Of a stretch of 64,000 bases of DNA, positions 53,570 through 64,000 are shown piece by piece (position 1 is the stretch's first letter; every line of letters begins with the position of its first letter). The position numbers and the translations under genes are program-made. This DNA is from Lepiota brunneoincarnata (lineage: Eukaryota > Basidiomycota > Agaricomycetes > Agaricales > Agaricaceae): positions 310,001 to 374,000 of the forward strand of contig JAEBUN010000026.1 of assembly GCA_023014365.1 (NCBI GenBank). The letters run 5' to 3'. Under the pieces are notes generated by a model that worked only from the letters and a program-made list of their open reading frames with translations, was not told where the DNA came from and made no database searches.

Positions 53570-54627
53570 GACCTTGTGATCCCGTGTTCTGCTGCGTTCA
53601 ATGCTCCTTGACAATCACCTCCAGTGTGCGCTTCCGATTTCTTTCGGGCCCGCAGGGTAGGCTAACGAACCCACATATGGCATCTACGCCACGCTAACGC
53701 TTGCAACCCGCCTTCTTATACCCTTTAGCGGGCGTCGTGCATCGGCACAGGACAAATAGGAGTGAGAGTGTGTGCATGGGTACGTCCGTAGGGCGGCTAT
53801 CAGATGGGTGCGGGGGTGGATAATCTATTCGGAAATGGAGATAGTACCTATCCCACAATTTCAGACCCAGGATTCACACGCAAGTATAAAAACCACTGAT
53901 TCGCATAAATCAGATAAAGGAGGATCCTATCGCCGCATAGAGCCGGTTATTGAACTTCGCGTCCCCAGAAGGTGGAATATAACTGCCCCTGCTGCAAGGT
54001 TGGCTTCTTGGAGGTTCCGGTGCCTCGGGTGAGATCGCCCCATTTCATAAGATATGTAACCCCAGTGCACGTTTCACAAAGCGGAGATGACAGAGGGCAC
54101 TGAAAAGAACCATGCGTAGAACGCGTGTAGCTACGTTAGCAGATATGTGGCGATGGTGGAACGCTCTATCGACGAAGTACATTATCGTACATTATCGATG
54201 TTATCTAACTCAAGTCGCGCCCCTCGACAGCTGGAATGGAATGCCAGCGGGGTTCATGTAACAGGAAATAAGATTCATCGGCACCTCGAATGTGCCCCCT
54301 CGCGGTTGGGTCATGTTTTGACGGATCTAATGCTCTATCAACGTATTATCGATGATCCTATCAGCAACTCTAGACGAAGTCACGGTTCTTGACAGGTGGA
54401 ATTGAACGCTATTGGGCACTAGAATCCGAGGAGGGTTCACATCGATTATGCCTCGGTGCAATGACGAGACTTGGAGTGGTTTACGAAGCTAGGGGTCAGC
54501 TAACTACAAGTTGGCGAAAAGGCGGATGCACCGCTCAACCAGAATGTGGACGGGGATGAGCTCTCGCTTCCGAGTATCAGTTGACGTGTACGTGACAAAA
54601 ATCGAGAAACGTTGATCACCGAAAAGG
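53570..54627. other. Intergenic, no gene seen
   Basis: Only short frames. The part from about 54080 resembles the region upstream of the gene at 833, and two nearby copies of a 'gtacattatcgat'-like phrase occur at 54178-54205. No coding evidence. Confidence 0.5.
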
Positions 54628-54633
54628 TATAAA
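54628..54633 (+). promoter_or_regulatory. TATA box of the family copy at 54762
   Basis: TATAAA about 130 nt upstream of the start codon, the same distance as in the other A-type members. Confidence 0.5.
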
Positions 54634-54761
54634 GCCTCCCCTAGTTCTGATGAGGATAACCCCCAGAACAAATAGAACCCATTCCCAATCCATCGTACGC
54701 CAACTTGCATTGCTTTTGTTGTTATCCCCTCATTTTTTCAGTGCCCTCACAGATCGTCAGG

Positions 54762-55611
54762 ATGTCCGAAGCTACCATCAATATCAAAATCGGCAGCAGG
54801 GACTTGGAGATTCTCAAAAGACAACGGCTATAACCTCTGCCTCATTAGAGAGGTGGAGTTTGGAAGATCGACTCACGCTGGGAACGTCGTATTCTCCACT
54901 CTAGAGGCCAAGGACCTTGCTCCCGTAGTCGCAATTAGAATGGATCTGGATAGATGCCAAGTCTTCGGAACAGAGGAGTTTCTGGTAAGTTTCGCGTCCC
55001 TATCACTTGACCAACGAAGGGAGGGGGGGCGTATTCAAATCATAACATCGGCATAGGCTGGCTCGCAAGTCAAAGTTGACACCGACCTCTCTATCATCGC
55101 CGGGGGCCAGACGGCCACCATCGACACGGAGGGCCATATCGCGCTGAACGGCTCGGCTCAGCCCGGCAAGGCGTTCGACGTCGAGAACAAATGGAAGCAC
55201 CCTGCCCGCATCGCAGTCAGCAATTATGACAATATCAGCCAGGGTTTCGTTCCCTTTTACGTCTCACCCAAAGTTTTGATATCGTCAGCAAGCGACTTTC
55301 TCCCGCTCCAGACGTTTGGTGTCTTTTGGGATATGAACTTGGATAGGGGCGATATGTTCGACCGTACTACTACCCCTCCGTTCCCAGTCAACCTCACGGT
55401 CTCAAAAAACATCACGATCCAATACGATGGAAGGAATTTGGAGTGTCGTATCCCACAGGTTCTTAACGAGCCATCGTTGGAGGGTAGTTACCAATCGATA
55501 TGCGGAATGTTTGTACTTCCCGAACCCAATGTCACTGTACATACTATCTCGAAAAAAAAACAACCGTTTCGATTCATTGTCGCTCAACCTGTTATAGTAT
55601 CCGTCCATTGA
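54762..55611 (+). pseudogene. Array-family protein, type A, + strand, with frame problems
   Basis: Start MSEATINIKIGSRDLEILK. Exon 1 is 54762-54984, the intron is 54985-55056 (72 nt) and exon 2 begins at 55057. Exon 1 has one extra A in an AAAA run near 54820, just before the YNLCLIREVEF segment. Exon 2 carries GGQTATIDTEGHIALNG, FDVENKWKHPARIAV, FYVSPKVLISSASD and FGVFWDMNLDRGDMF. Near 55430 a second shift replaces the usual GxWSVV ending, so the frame overruns to 55611; in the other register GIWSVVSHR is present. Exon 2 is GC-richer than the array copies. It lies tail-to-tail with the aldehyde dehydrogenase. Confidence 0.75.
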
Positions 55612-55733
55612 ACACTCTCCCTAAGATATACATACACATATCATAGCAATTCGAAAGTTATAATACATTTTGGACATAGTTCAGTAACTTCGTTTTTTCC
55701 ATTCAACATCCATATTCATATTACTCGACCGTA

Positions 55734-57783
55734 TCACTTCCTGTGGCGCAAGTTGACATGGACAGCCTTGACGTTTGTGTAGCTATAACAAACGGTCATC
55801 AGTAAACCAAATTACTCCACAGGTAATAAAGACACATACTTAGCCAAGGCATATTCTCCCAATTCGCGACCAATACCAGACTGCTTGAAGCCACCGAACG
55901 GAACGTTGCTATTGATTGAGTTGATACAGTTGACCTAAGACCCGTGTCAGTTGAATCTAGTACTCCGCCAGGGGGGTGAGAAAAAAATGAGTACCCAAGC
56001 AGTACCAGCTTGGAGCTTGTGGGCAGTTTCAATGCCTCGGTTGAGATTCTGAGTAAACACAGCAGCTGCAAGGCCGTATGTGGTGTCATTCGCTTGACGA
56101 ATGACATCTGCAAACCATGACGACCATGATTACTATGCCAAGCGGTGGGGGGTGTCTTCGCTATTCCAGAAACTTACCGGCTTCATCCTTGAATTTGATA
56201 ACGACACCGACGGGACCGAATATCTCTTCCTTGACAATCTTCATATCAGGCTTGACATCAGTGAAAATCGTGGGATTGATAAAGTATCCCTCGCTGCCGT
56301 GTCGGTCGCCTCCAACGTGGACAGTTGCACCGTCGGCCTTTCCGGAGTCGATGTAGGACATGATGCGCTGTGCTAGGTCGTAAGCGGGGGGGGGAGTTAA
56401 TGACGTGAATAGCGTATGTTGGACGTACATCGAATTGAATCTGAGAGACCTGAGGACCTTGATCAATGCCCTCGTCGAATGGGTTGCCCAATTTGAGGGC
56501 TTTGGCCCTTAGTGTTAATTCCTTTAAGAACTCATCGTAGATGCCTTCTTGGACAAAGACACGGGTCCCGGCAGCAGCACTGTCTGTCCATGGTTCCAGC
56601 TATATAATGACTTAGCAATAGTTGGGACCTCGGATCAGTAAGTAAGGGAACCTACAAGATGCCGTGTGCAGCCCACTTCACAGCCTGGGAAATATCTGCG
56701 TCATCGAAGATGATGGTGGGAGACTTGCCACCCAATTCGAGTGTGACATTCTTGAGGTTGCTCTTGGCCTGCCCCTTCCATGATTTTACGACCAACGAGC
56801 GTGCTTCCAGTGAAGGCCACCTTGAAATAAAATGATCTAGGATGATATAGTCGCGGGGGGTGGTGCGGTAGAAATGTTACCTTTTCGATCCTCATGTGCG
56901 TACTTATCGCAGCTCCTGCCGTGTTTCCATAAGCCAGTGATGACGTTGACAACACCAGGGAGGGAAACCAGCTTCCTTGAATGAGGCCGCACATGCGGAT
57001 TGCGGTAAGGGGTGTGAATTCGGAGGGTTTGAGGACAATGCAGTTTCCTGTAGCCAGAGCAGGTGCAATCTTCCACGAAAACATGAGAACTACGAAGGCA
57101 TGAGTTGGCGGAAATGGGAGATGTGGCGAGAGAAACGCACGAGGGAAATTCCAAGGAATAATTTGACCAACGACCCCAATAGGTTCATGGCGGGTGTACG
57201 TTAATTTCCTCTCATCTGTCTCCAAAACCTTTCCAGAAATCTTATCCGCCCAGCCTGCGTAATGCTTGATGGTATCGATCGCCCCCACCACATCGGTCCC
57301 TCTAGACCAAGCTAAACTGTCTTTCCATTGTCAAGCGACTCGATTGCTGCGAGCTCGTCAGCGTGTTGCTCCATCAAGCGGGCGAGCTTCCACAACAGTT
57401 CGCCCCGATCGGCTCCCGCAGTATTGAGGCCCCAGACTGTCTGGAATGCCTTCTCGGCAGCATCAACAGCAGTATTGACATCTTCTTCTCTAGCTTCCGA
57501 GACCTTGGTAGTGAGCTTTCCGTTGGCTGATATCAAAGGCCGGGTGAGATTCCCATGTGATGAAGAATGTGGATCACAGCGTACTCGGATTGATGACGCT
57601 AATCAACAGATAAGGGCACGTGCATGAGCGCTAGACCATGGCAGCGATGACGGCCAAAACGTACTCAATCTCGGTTTTGGCGGCACCGTCAACGAACTTG
57701 CCGTTGATGAAGAGGCCTGTGTTAAAGGACGTGGACCCTTTGTAAGCGGGGGTCTTCCACTCGTAGGAGAAGGTCGAAGGCAT
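55734..57783 (-). CDS. Aldehyde dehydrogenase (NAD(P)+-dependent), ten exons, with apparent frame errors
   Basis: Exons 57783-57665, 57598-57585, 57526-57141, 57089-56881, 56820-56656, 56599-56429, 56367-56178, 56107-55995, 55934-55840 and 55782-55734 give about 503 residues, normal for the family. Seen: FINGKFVDG at the N-terminus, [13 protein letters not shown] and KPSEFTPL (cofactor binding), the FTGST motif, [13 protein letters not shown] with the catalytic Glu, a GQxCC-type Cys site in exon 6 (readable only across two extra bases), EEIFGPV and a C-terminal [19 protein letters not shown]. Such enzymes oxidise aldehydes to acids in the cytosol. At least seven single-base disagreements (one missing base at the end of exon 3, three extra in exon 4, one in exon 5, two in exon 6) break the frame. 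Splice sites and conserved residues are otherwise intact, so errors are likely. Confidence 0.82.
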
Positions 57784-57825
57784 GATGATACACCTGCTAT
57801 TTACCCAAATGACAATGCTCCAGGC

Positions 57826-57833
57826 TTTTTATA
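57826..57833 (-). promoter_or_regulatory. TATA box of the aldehyde dehydrogenase
   Basis: TATAAAAA on the minus strand, about 45 nt before the start codon at 57783, within a longer ATATATAAAAAG run. Confidence 0.5.
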
Positions 57834-58791
57834 TATGTTAGGTGGTCAGCTGGCTCACGAAGCACAGATGGAATCCCATGGAGTATTCCACGGGGTCTAG
57901 CCTATGATGACAAACCCCCCAAGTCAGAGCCTTGGAGGGGTTTCACATGCTCCCGCCGGCTTCCCATTTCGTCAAATATTTTCTCCTGCTGAGGCTTCTT
58001 AACGCCTCTTGCTAGCTTCTAGCTGATTAGAACAGCGTTCATTGGTTTCCCGTGGTTATTTCACGTTGAGAAGCTAGCTGAAGTTGAGAAGCCGCTGAGG
58101 ACAACTAGTTCAAGGGCGACTAACGATAGGTACAGGACCTGACCCATACACTACTCTGGCGGGCGTCTATCATTCTCCTTCTCCTTATCTGGCTACCGCA
58201 TCGGGCTGCAATGTGTTCGTGCGGGTTCTTTACCTCGGTACAACGTGTGAAGAAGCGAGTTGGGGGTCAGAGAGGAGTAAGGAGTTCGTGGTGCGGCGTT
58301 TGTTCTGCCAAATATCCTAGCTCTGGAGGAAGCCCATCGATGGGGATGGAAGTACATAGCTAGAGCATGTATGTAACAGATAGGGGCAAGCTTGGGATGA
58401 AGATGTGGGACTTTTTAGTTCTGTCGGAAGCTATCGTCACGGTTGAACGTGGAGTCGTTCGGTGCACCATTCCTTTGTTGGAGACATCTTTTAATCGCCC
58501 ATCCTTAATTACTACAATCCTATAATTATTCTCTTATCTCCTTTTAGCTACATCGAATTGAGTGCCTCAACTGAAGGGACGAAACGCCGGAGACCAGTTC
58601 ATAATCTGACCCGTTCAACATGAACCTAGCGGTTTGTCTCATGCTGCAGCAGAGTGCGAAGAGAAAGAGCAGGATTGGACGGGTCCTTGTTGATCGATGT
58701 CACTGAGATATTCCTGTGGTCCGAGTCTCGTGGGAAGATTGCTGTTGTAGAAGAATAAGGCAGCATTAATGACGGCCCAAGAACTCAAGCC
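57834..58791. other. Intergenic, no gene seen
   Basis: There is no coding support. An imperfect inverted arrangement of 'gaagctagctgaagttgagaag' phrases lies at 58010-58100. Confidence 0.5.
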
Positions 58792-60490
58792 ATGACCGCT
58801 CACGGATCACCTGCAATGCCTGGCCCCTTTGTATCCCTGGCCAATCCACCAACATCGAACTCCGAACCAATCATCTTCACCACCGTTAATCTGACCGATA
58901 CTGTATCAAAAGATTGCAAAAGAGGTCGGCGAACTGTTCAAGGATTTACCATATGTGAAAGCGTTTACAGGAATTTTGCTTCAAATTATCAAGATCAGAG
59001 AGGTGTGGACACTTACTTGAAGTCAAAGGTTCATCTAACAACATAACAGGAAATACAAACCGAAAAAGATCGGGCTCGGGAACTCATCGAGAAAATACTG
59101 AGCAGGTCAAAGGTCATCTTCGAAGGCTTGCTCCAAGTCGCTGCATCACCGAGCAGGAACCAGCTGAAGGATACGGAGGAGAAATTAGGAGAATACAACT
59201 AGTAACAACATCTGATAAATTGGTGAATCGGGGGTTCGAGGATCGAGACTCTGGCCAAATATGACCGTCTCATCGATAGTGTCCATGCGAATCTCAATGT
59301 ATGTCCGGAATCCGTATTCGCACCACTTGCTCTCATCTAACCTCTACAGACCGGACTCCTACTCAAGCTGATCAACCCATCTCCATCTACTCAGGGCGTC
59401 TTCAGGCCTGGCCAGGTACGACAAAGTCCCAGTCTATCCGTAATCCGAGCCCTGATTATCGTGTCTACTCAGTACTCTCTACAAGCCCATTCCTCGTGAA
59501 AGACAAAGAGAAATCCACGGTCATTGGAACATTACTCAACGACCCATCGCCGCGGGTCACAATCTTGGGGGCCGGCGGGATGGGTAAAACGACACTCGCG
59601 CTTACTGCTTATACACGACCGTGCGGTGATCGAGCGATAGCCTTCGCGGTACTTTTGTCTCTTGCGAGGCAATCACATCGTTAATCTGGCCTGATTTGGG
59701 AAATTGCTAATACGCTGCGTATCCCGCCTTCCGAACGCAGTGAACACTTGATCGACACTGTGCTATCTCGGTTTCGTGGAAAAACCATCCTATGCTTGGA
59801 CAACTTCGAGACCATTTGGGAGGACGAGGCGATCCGACGGGACGTAGAGGACTTCTTATCTTACCTTGATTATCTACCCGAACTCGCAATTATTATGACC
59901 ATGCGAGGTAACACAGTGTCCTTCTGGAGTTGCCTGGTCCCAGCCAGTTACTCTTGCCCTTGAAGGAACTGACTGACGGTGGTGACGCAAAAGTTGATAT
60001 TTCGAAGGTCTCGAGTGTCGGTGGACGAATTTGGTTCAAGTGGCCAACGGGGTACCTCTGGCCATTGAACTCATTGTTGCACAACTACAAGAAGGCAACG
60101 AGAGGCCAGAACCGCTGTGGGCCCGATGGGAGCGGACACAGACAAAGGGGCCATAGGGACGGGTTCCCATGCCGACAAGAGGCCATTGACGAGCTCCAAA
60201 GTCACTTACCAAAAAGCATCCGCCTTCGGGAGACATTGGTGTCCCTACAACGGGTGTCTCTCATCTACGTCGATGGAACTGAGGGAAACCTCAGATATCG
60301 AATGCTTGTGCCGAACGGGACGGGAGAGGAGTCCAAATTCCAGTCTGGTGACGTCATTGGATTGGGTGATATGTGCTTAAGGGCAGGCCCAACCAACGCA
60401 TCGATCCGTTCTTCCTTTCCCTCCCTTCCTCCTGCCATCTCCCGTCGCCCACCAAATCCCGATCGGTGCCAGTGCATAGTTTTATGCATC
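58792..60490 (+). pseudogene. NLR-like STAND NTPase (NB-ARC/NACHT type), broken
   Basis: It begins MTAHGSPAMPGP and parallels the intact start at 63314. The helical N-terminal domain includes an IQTEKDRARELIEKILSRSK segment and QLKDTEEKLGEYN. An extra A in the SKDCK region (about 58912) and a deletion of about 100 nt after 59202 break the frame. The nucleotide-binding part follows: Walker A GAGGMGKTTLALTA at about 59571, then ERSEHLIDTVLSRFRGKTIL with Walker B CLDNFETIWED (about 59794), and LPELAIIMTMRG. The rest shifts frame repeatedly and ends near 60490 without a recognisable repeat domain. Fungal proteins of this kind act as intracellular sensors, some in non-self recognition. Confidence 0.75.
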
Positions 60491-63313
60491 TAGTCTGATG
60501 AAGCTCTGCACCATTCCATGCTCTGCACTTGTCAAGCCGGAGCTACCCATCGCTGGGCTAGATCTTCCGTGCATTGACCCGATGTACCATGGATCCCCCC
60601 TCCGGAGAGTGCACGTACACGCTCCCGGGCACACACATCAAGAGAATTGATGTGCGAATACTCATATCATCCATTGGATTCGCAGCTATGTCCCTTGGAC
60701 GAGTGCTGTTCGATGTATGTATGTTCGATGACTGAGCGATCCGCAAGGCCATCAAATCACGCGTTGGGCACCAGCGTTTCGCACGTCGGTGTCCAACGTA
60801 TTGTCTCCCCAGAGGATCATCTCACTCGGCATACGAAGGGTTTTGGTGGCTCGCATTCGGAGACGGCTATCAGGGCTTCTCGTAGGGACATCGTGGTATA
60901 TATATTGTTCATCGCTGGTTTCTTATGAGACACGCCTCAGTTCATTCCCCAGGTAGTGTATCCACATCTATGACAGATTTCGCAATATACCATTCCGGCC
61001 AATGATGGCTCACTCCTATGTCTTCTCTTTACATCCGTATTGAGTGAATTTTGAGCACTCGGCCGCCACCAACGATATAGGCGCTTGCGGCCACAACTAC
61101 AACCTGATACCATCGTACCCTACTCGATTGTCGTATCGGTGTTTTCTGTTGAGCTACTTGTAGTGATAGGCGTTGATTAAGATGGATCATGAAGCAGTTG
61201 CTGTAGCTGTATGATGACGTTGTATCAGTTATAAATCCTACACGTGAAAAGAGAGAGGGCGGCTGGCAGTTTCCCAAGGAGGTATCCGCTGTTGGGTAGA
61301 CGTACCGTCAGAGATGTCAGAGGACATAACAAGGAGAGATATTGCCCACCCGGGTTGGTAGATGTTTGTCACCTACAACAATCATTCAAGTATGCTTGAA
61401 ACGTTCTGATGACGCGCAGGGAAAGCAATTAGTTTGATGAAGAATATATGATAACAGTTTCGATGGCCACAGCAGCTGAAAAAGTCGATTGCGAAGGAGT
61501 TGAGGAGGAAGGGTGGAATGGGTTCAATTTCAACTGGCTTCACATACCTGGGGTCGCGTTGGCTTCAAGTGTGATTGTTAATAGTCGCCTGTTTTTTTTT
61601 CCTTTCAGTTCCTGGTCGGATTGCAGCGGGTTCGCGTTTCACGCGTAATAGCTGTAGGATTGTTTGTGACTTACTGGGAAGATAAGGAAGATGGGACATA
61701 CGATGTAGACCGTACAGCTCAGAATTATCGTGTCCTTCACTGCGCTACCAAAAGGCCGTAGCTACACATCGAGATTTAGTAATTGTGGGGGGAAGAAAGA
61801 TGTGAAGGTTTTCGTGATCGGAACGCGGTAGCTCTTATCCAGAATGAGTACACTTTTCAGCGCAGAATCCTGTTAGAACTCTCAGTGACGAGCACACTCG
61901 GAAGCGGGAAATAAAAACAAGAGAGTCGTACTGACTCTGATGCCAACCTGCGAGTCCGCAAGCAGCAGCAACATGTGCAATCTACCATCCATCCATCCCA
62001 TGGAATTTTATTAGCTTGGATCTGCAGCAACCAGGGGGAATGATCTCGCAAAAGCTGTCAATACGGGTATAGCTTTCCGCTAACCCGAGACCCAGATTCC
62101 CCAGCAGTACACGCCTGTACTATGAATGCGACGACAGCGTCAGGGGGTCGAACCAGAAGAAGAGGGTAGCGCCGATTGAACTGTATCCAGGAGGAAAATA
62201 AAGTGTACTTGGGCCATGGGAGGAGTTAACTAGGCGAAAAAAGCTTTTTGAAGATGGGGAATTTGATACCTATGGCTTTGATAGTAATTTTGTCGTTGCT
62301 GAGGTATAACAGGTAGAGAACTGTGTTTCACGCCGTTTCATCAGGAGCTGATGCACATCGAGTCGGGTAATGTCAGCATACCATATTGAAACACGAGTGT
62401 TCCGCAGAGGAACCAATTCAGAACAATCCCAACGAGCTGTAGGGTCAAACGCCGTCCAAACCCCCAGGCCAGATGCCCCACACAGACCCAACTTACCACC
62501 GGAGCTTTCACCTGTGTACAATCGTTGGGAGGTTGGGGTCGACCGTAACGGAATTCAAAGTGAAAGGCTCACACGGCCGCTATGTTCTTCGGAACCGGGA
62601 TTGCCAATGGCTGGTCCCTGAGTCAACACGTCGCAGAAACCCATTCAGTATGTAGGAGTCGTCGATTGGATACCGCCGCACAACGTTTATTATTCTGATA
62701 TTGCAGGGCCAAGTCCAACGCCACAGGTAAGCTCCTCCCCTGTGGGTGCCGACGCCACTCGCATCCGCGTCCTAACGAGTCCGTGATCAATGGTAACGGA
62801 GCAGGGGCATCAGGGGTATGGTGCTCCTGGACTCCCGGCTTGCCCCCCCAGGGCATCTAAATGGCCATCCCGTGGTGAAGTTGGGCTCGACAGAGGGTTA
62901 GGGACAGCCAGCCCCTCTGTGGCCTCGGATGGTCTGATGGGCTATTCTCAGCTTCGAAAATTGCCACGCGATTGAACTGACGAATGACAGTCCGAGTAAA
63001 ATAAAATATAATCGGGAGTGTTGCGGCACACTGGCGTCTACTGGCATCCATGCGCAGAACGGGGGGTCGTGTATCACTGGGAAAACAGAATGCTTAGGTG
63101 ACTTGACCTCAGAACCCGCAGTTGCGTGCATTATTTGGTTAGCGAGGTAGGCCTCTCCACACAGCATGTAAACATTGACACGGACAATTCAGGTACTTGC
63201 AACCGTGCCGAGGTCCCGTGTCCGGACCTCGGGGGAGAGTCGTTGCTGTAGACACGATGTCGCACAGCAATACCTCCACTAGACGTACCGTCCTGCAAGC
63301 CTCAGTGACAGCC
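60491..63313. other. Intergenic, no gene supported
   Basis: 2.8 kb with only short frames. A frame at 62473-62655 includes FKVKGSHGRYVLRN and CQWLVPEST, faintly like a beta-trefoil-type inhibitor or lectin strand, but has no support around it. There is no sign of the leucine-rich, WD or TPR repeats that could belong to the broken NLR-like gene upstream. Confidence 0.45.
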
Positions 63314-64000
63314 ATGACCACTCACGGATTACCTACCATGCCTGGCCTTCGCGGACCCCTGGCCATTTCACCAACATCAAACTCCGAACCAATCATCTCC
63401 ACTACCGCCAATCTGACCGATACTGTATCAAAGATTGCAAAGGAGGTCGGCGAGCTTTTCAAGGATATACCATATGTGAAGGCATTTGCGGGGATTTTAA
63501 TCCAAATCATCAAGATCAGAGAGGTGCACAAGCTTGCTGAAAGACTGAAGGGTCGTCTAACCACAGAACAGGAAATACAAACCGAGAAGGATCGGTCTCA
63601 GGAAGCTCGTCGAGAAGATACTGGGCAGGTCAAAGGTCATCCTCGATGGCTTGCTCCGGGTTGCCGCATCACCGAACAGGGACCAGCTGAAAGATACAGA
63701 GGACAAATTGGGAGAGTACAACCGGTAACAACAGTCCGATCTCTTGTCCTTTGTGGATTAGCTCATCCACTGCTCAGTCTCCTTGAAAATATACTCGCCA
63801 CGCTCACGACAAAAACCCAAAAAGGCATGCGGGGGAAACTTGATAAGTTGGTGAACCGGAATTCGAGGATCGAGACTCTGGCCAAGTACGACCGTCTCAT
63901 CGAGAGCTTCAACATGAATCTCATTGTATGTTCGGAATTCACATCCATACCGCTTGCTCTCACTCGACCTCGACAGACCGGACTCCTTACTCAAGTTCAT
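63314..64000 (+). CDS. NLR-like STAND protein, N-terminal part, runs off the window
   Basis: Start MTTHGLPTMPGL at 63314. The frame stays open to the window end (229 codons), although introns are likely: a 48-nt candidate (63521-63568) has in-frame ends. The N-terminal helical domain reads NLTDTVSKIAKEVGELFKDI, YVKAFAGILIQIIKIRE and, in the register of the homologous copy, ILGRSKVILDGLLRVAAS; one extra G near 63605 separates them. A later segment reads RIETLAKYDRLIESFNMNL. It is close to the broken copy at 58792 and continues beyond the edge, where the nucleotide-binding domain should follow. Confidence 0.7.
   Translation, partial: MTTHGLPTMPGLRGPLAISPTSNSEPIISTTANLTDTVSKIAKEVGELFKDIPYVKAFAGILIQIIKIREVHKLAERLKGRLTTEQEIQTEKDRSQEARREDTGQVKGHPRWLAPGCRITEQGPAERYRGQIGRVQPVTTVRSLVLCGLAHPLLSLLENILATLTTKTQKGMRGKLDKLVNRNSRIETLAKYDRLIESFNMNLIVCSEFTSIPLALTRPRQTGLLTQVH

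Overview
The window looks like nuclear DNA of a mushroom-forming basidiomycete (Agaricomycete). The evidence is short GT-AG introns of about 49-90 nt, chromodomain-bearing Ty3/gypsy retrotransposons, Tc1/mariner transposons, NLR-like STAND NTPase genes, and an embedded piece of fungal mitochondrial DNA. No species is assigned.

Layout. (1) 1-4.9 kb: one member of an unrecognised two-exon gene family (833, + strand), a degraded fragment of a possible relative, and an intact NmrA-like NAD(P)-binding oxidoreductase (2677). (2) 4.97-15.75 kb: a head-to-tail array of the same family on the minus strand. Copies fall into three types, A (4966, 9705, 15477), B (6906, 11720) and C (8381, 13202, 14378), in the order A-B-C-A-B-C-C-A. 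(3) 15.75-46.77 kb: a 31-kb island of nested mobile elements that removed the 5' half of the last A copy. (4) 46.9-52.5 kb: the array resumes in register (B-C-C-A plus a remnant). B-C-C-A here is a duplicate of the block at 11.7-15.7 kb. (5) 52.5-57.8 kb: an NAT9-like N-acetyltransferase, another family member on the + strand (54762) and an aldehyde dehydrogenase with ten exons. (6) 58.8-64 kb: a broken NLR-like gene and the start of a second, closely related one that runs off the window.

The island can be dated by nesting. The outer element is a decayed chromovirus (here Chromo-1, + strand). Its pol is interrupted by Tc1/mariner elements of two families (TcA x2, TcB x2), by a copy of the LTR-K type with its 5-bp duplication, and by another solo LTR. 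Its 3' LTR is split by a second chromovirus (Chromo-2, minus strand). Chromo-2 is itself interrupted by a 1.25-kb repeat, which carries a small LTR element encoding a KH-domain protein, by about 2.5 kb of mitochondrial DNA with five tRNA genes, by an intact TcB and by a TcA. Two TcB copies encode identical, intact 350-residue DD34E transposases.

Two processes shape the sequence. Old element copies differ mainly by transitions, as expected from RIP-like or methylation-linked C-to-T change. Host genes, especially in duplicated stretches and in the aldehyde dehydrogenase, carry many isolated single-base insertions between otherwise well-conserved reading frames. That pattern could be pseudogenisation but looks at least as much like uncorrected long-read errors. 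The function of the array family is not known to me. It has no secretion signal, has a conserved exon boundary, and has the look of a rapidly turning over, lineage-specific cytosolic protein family.
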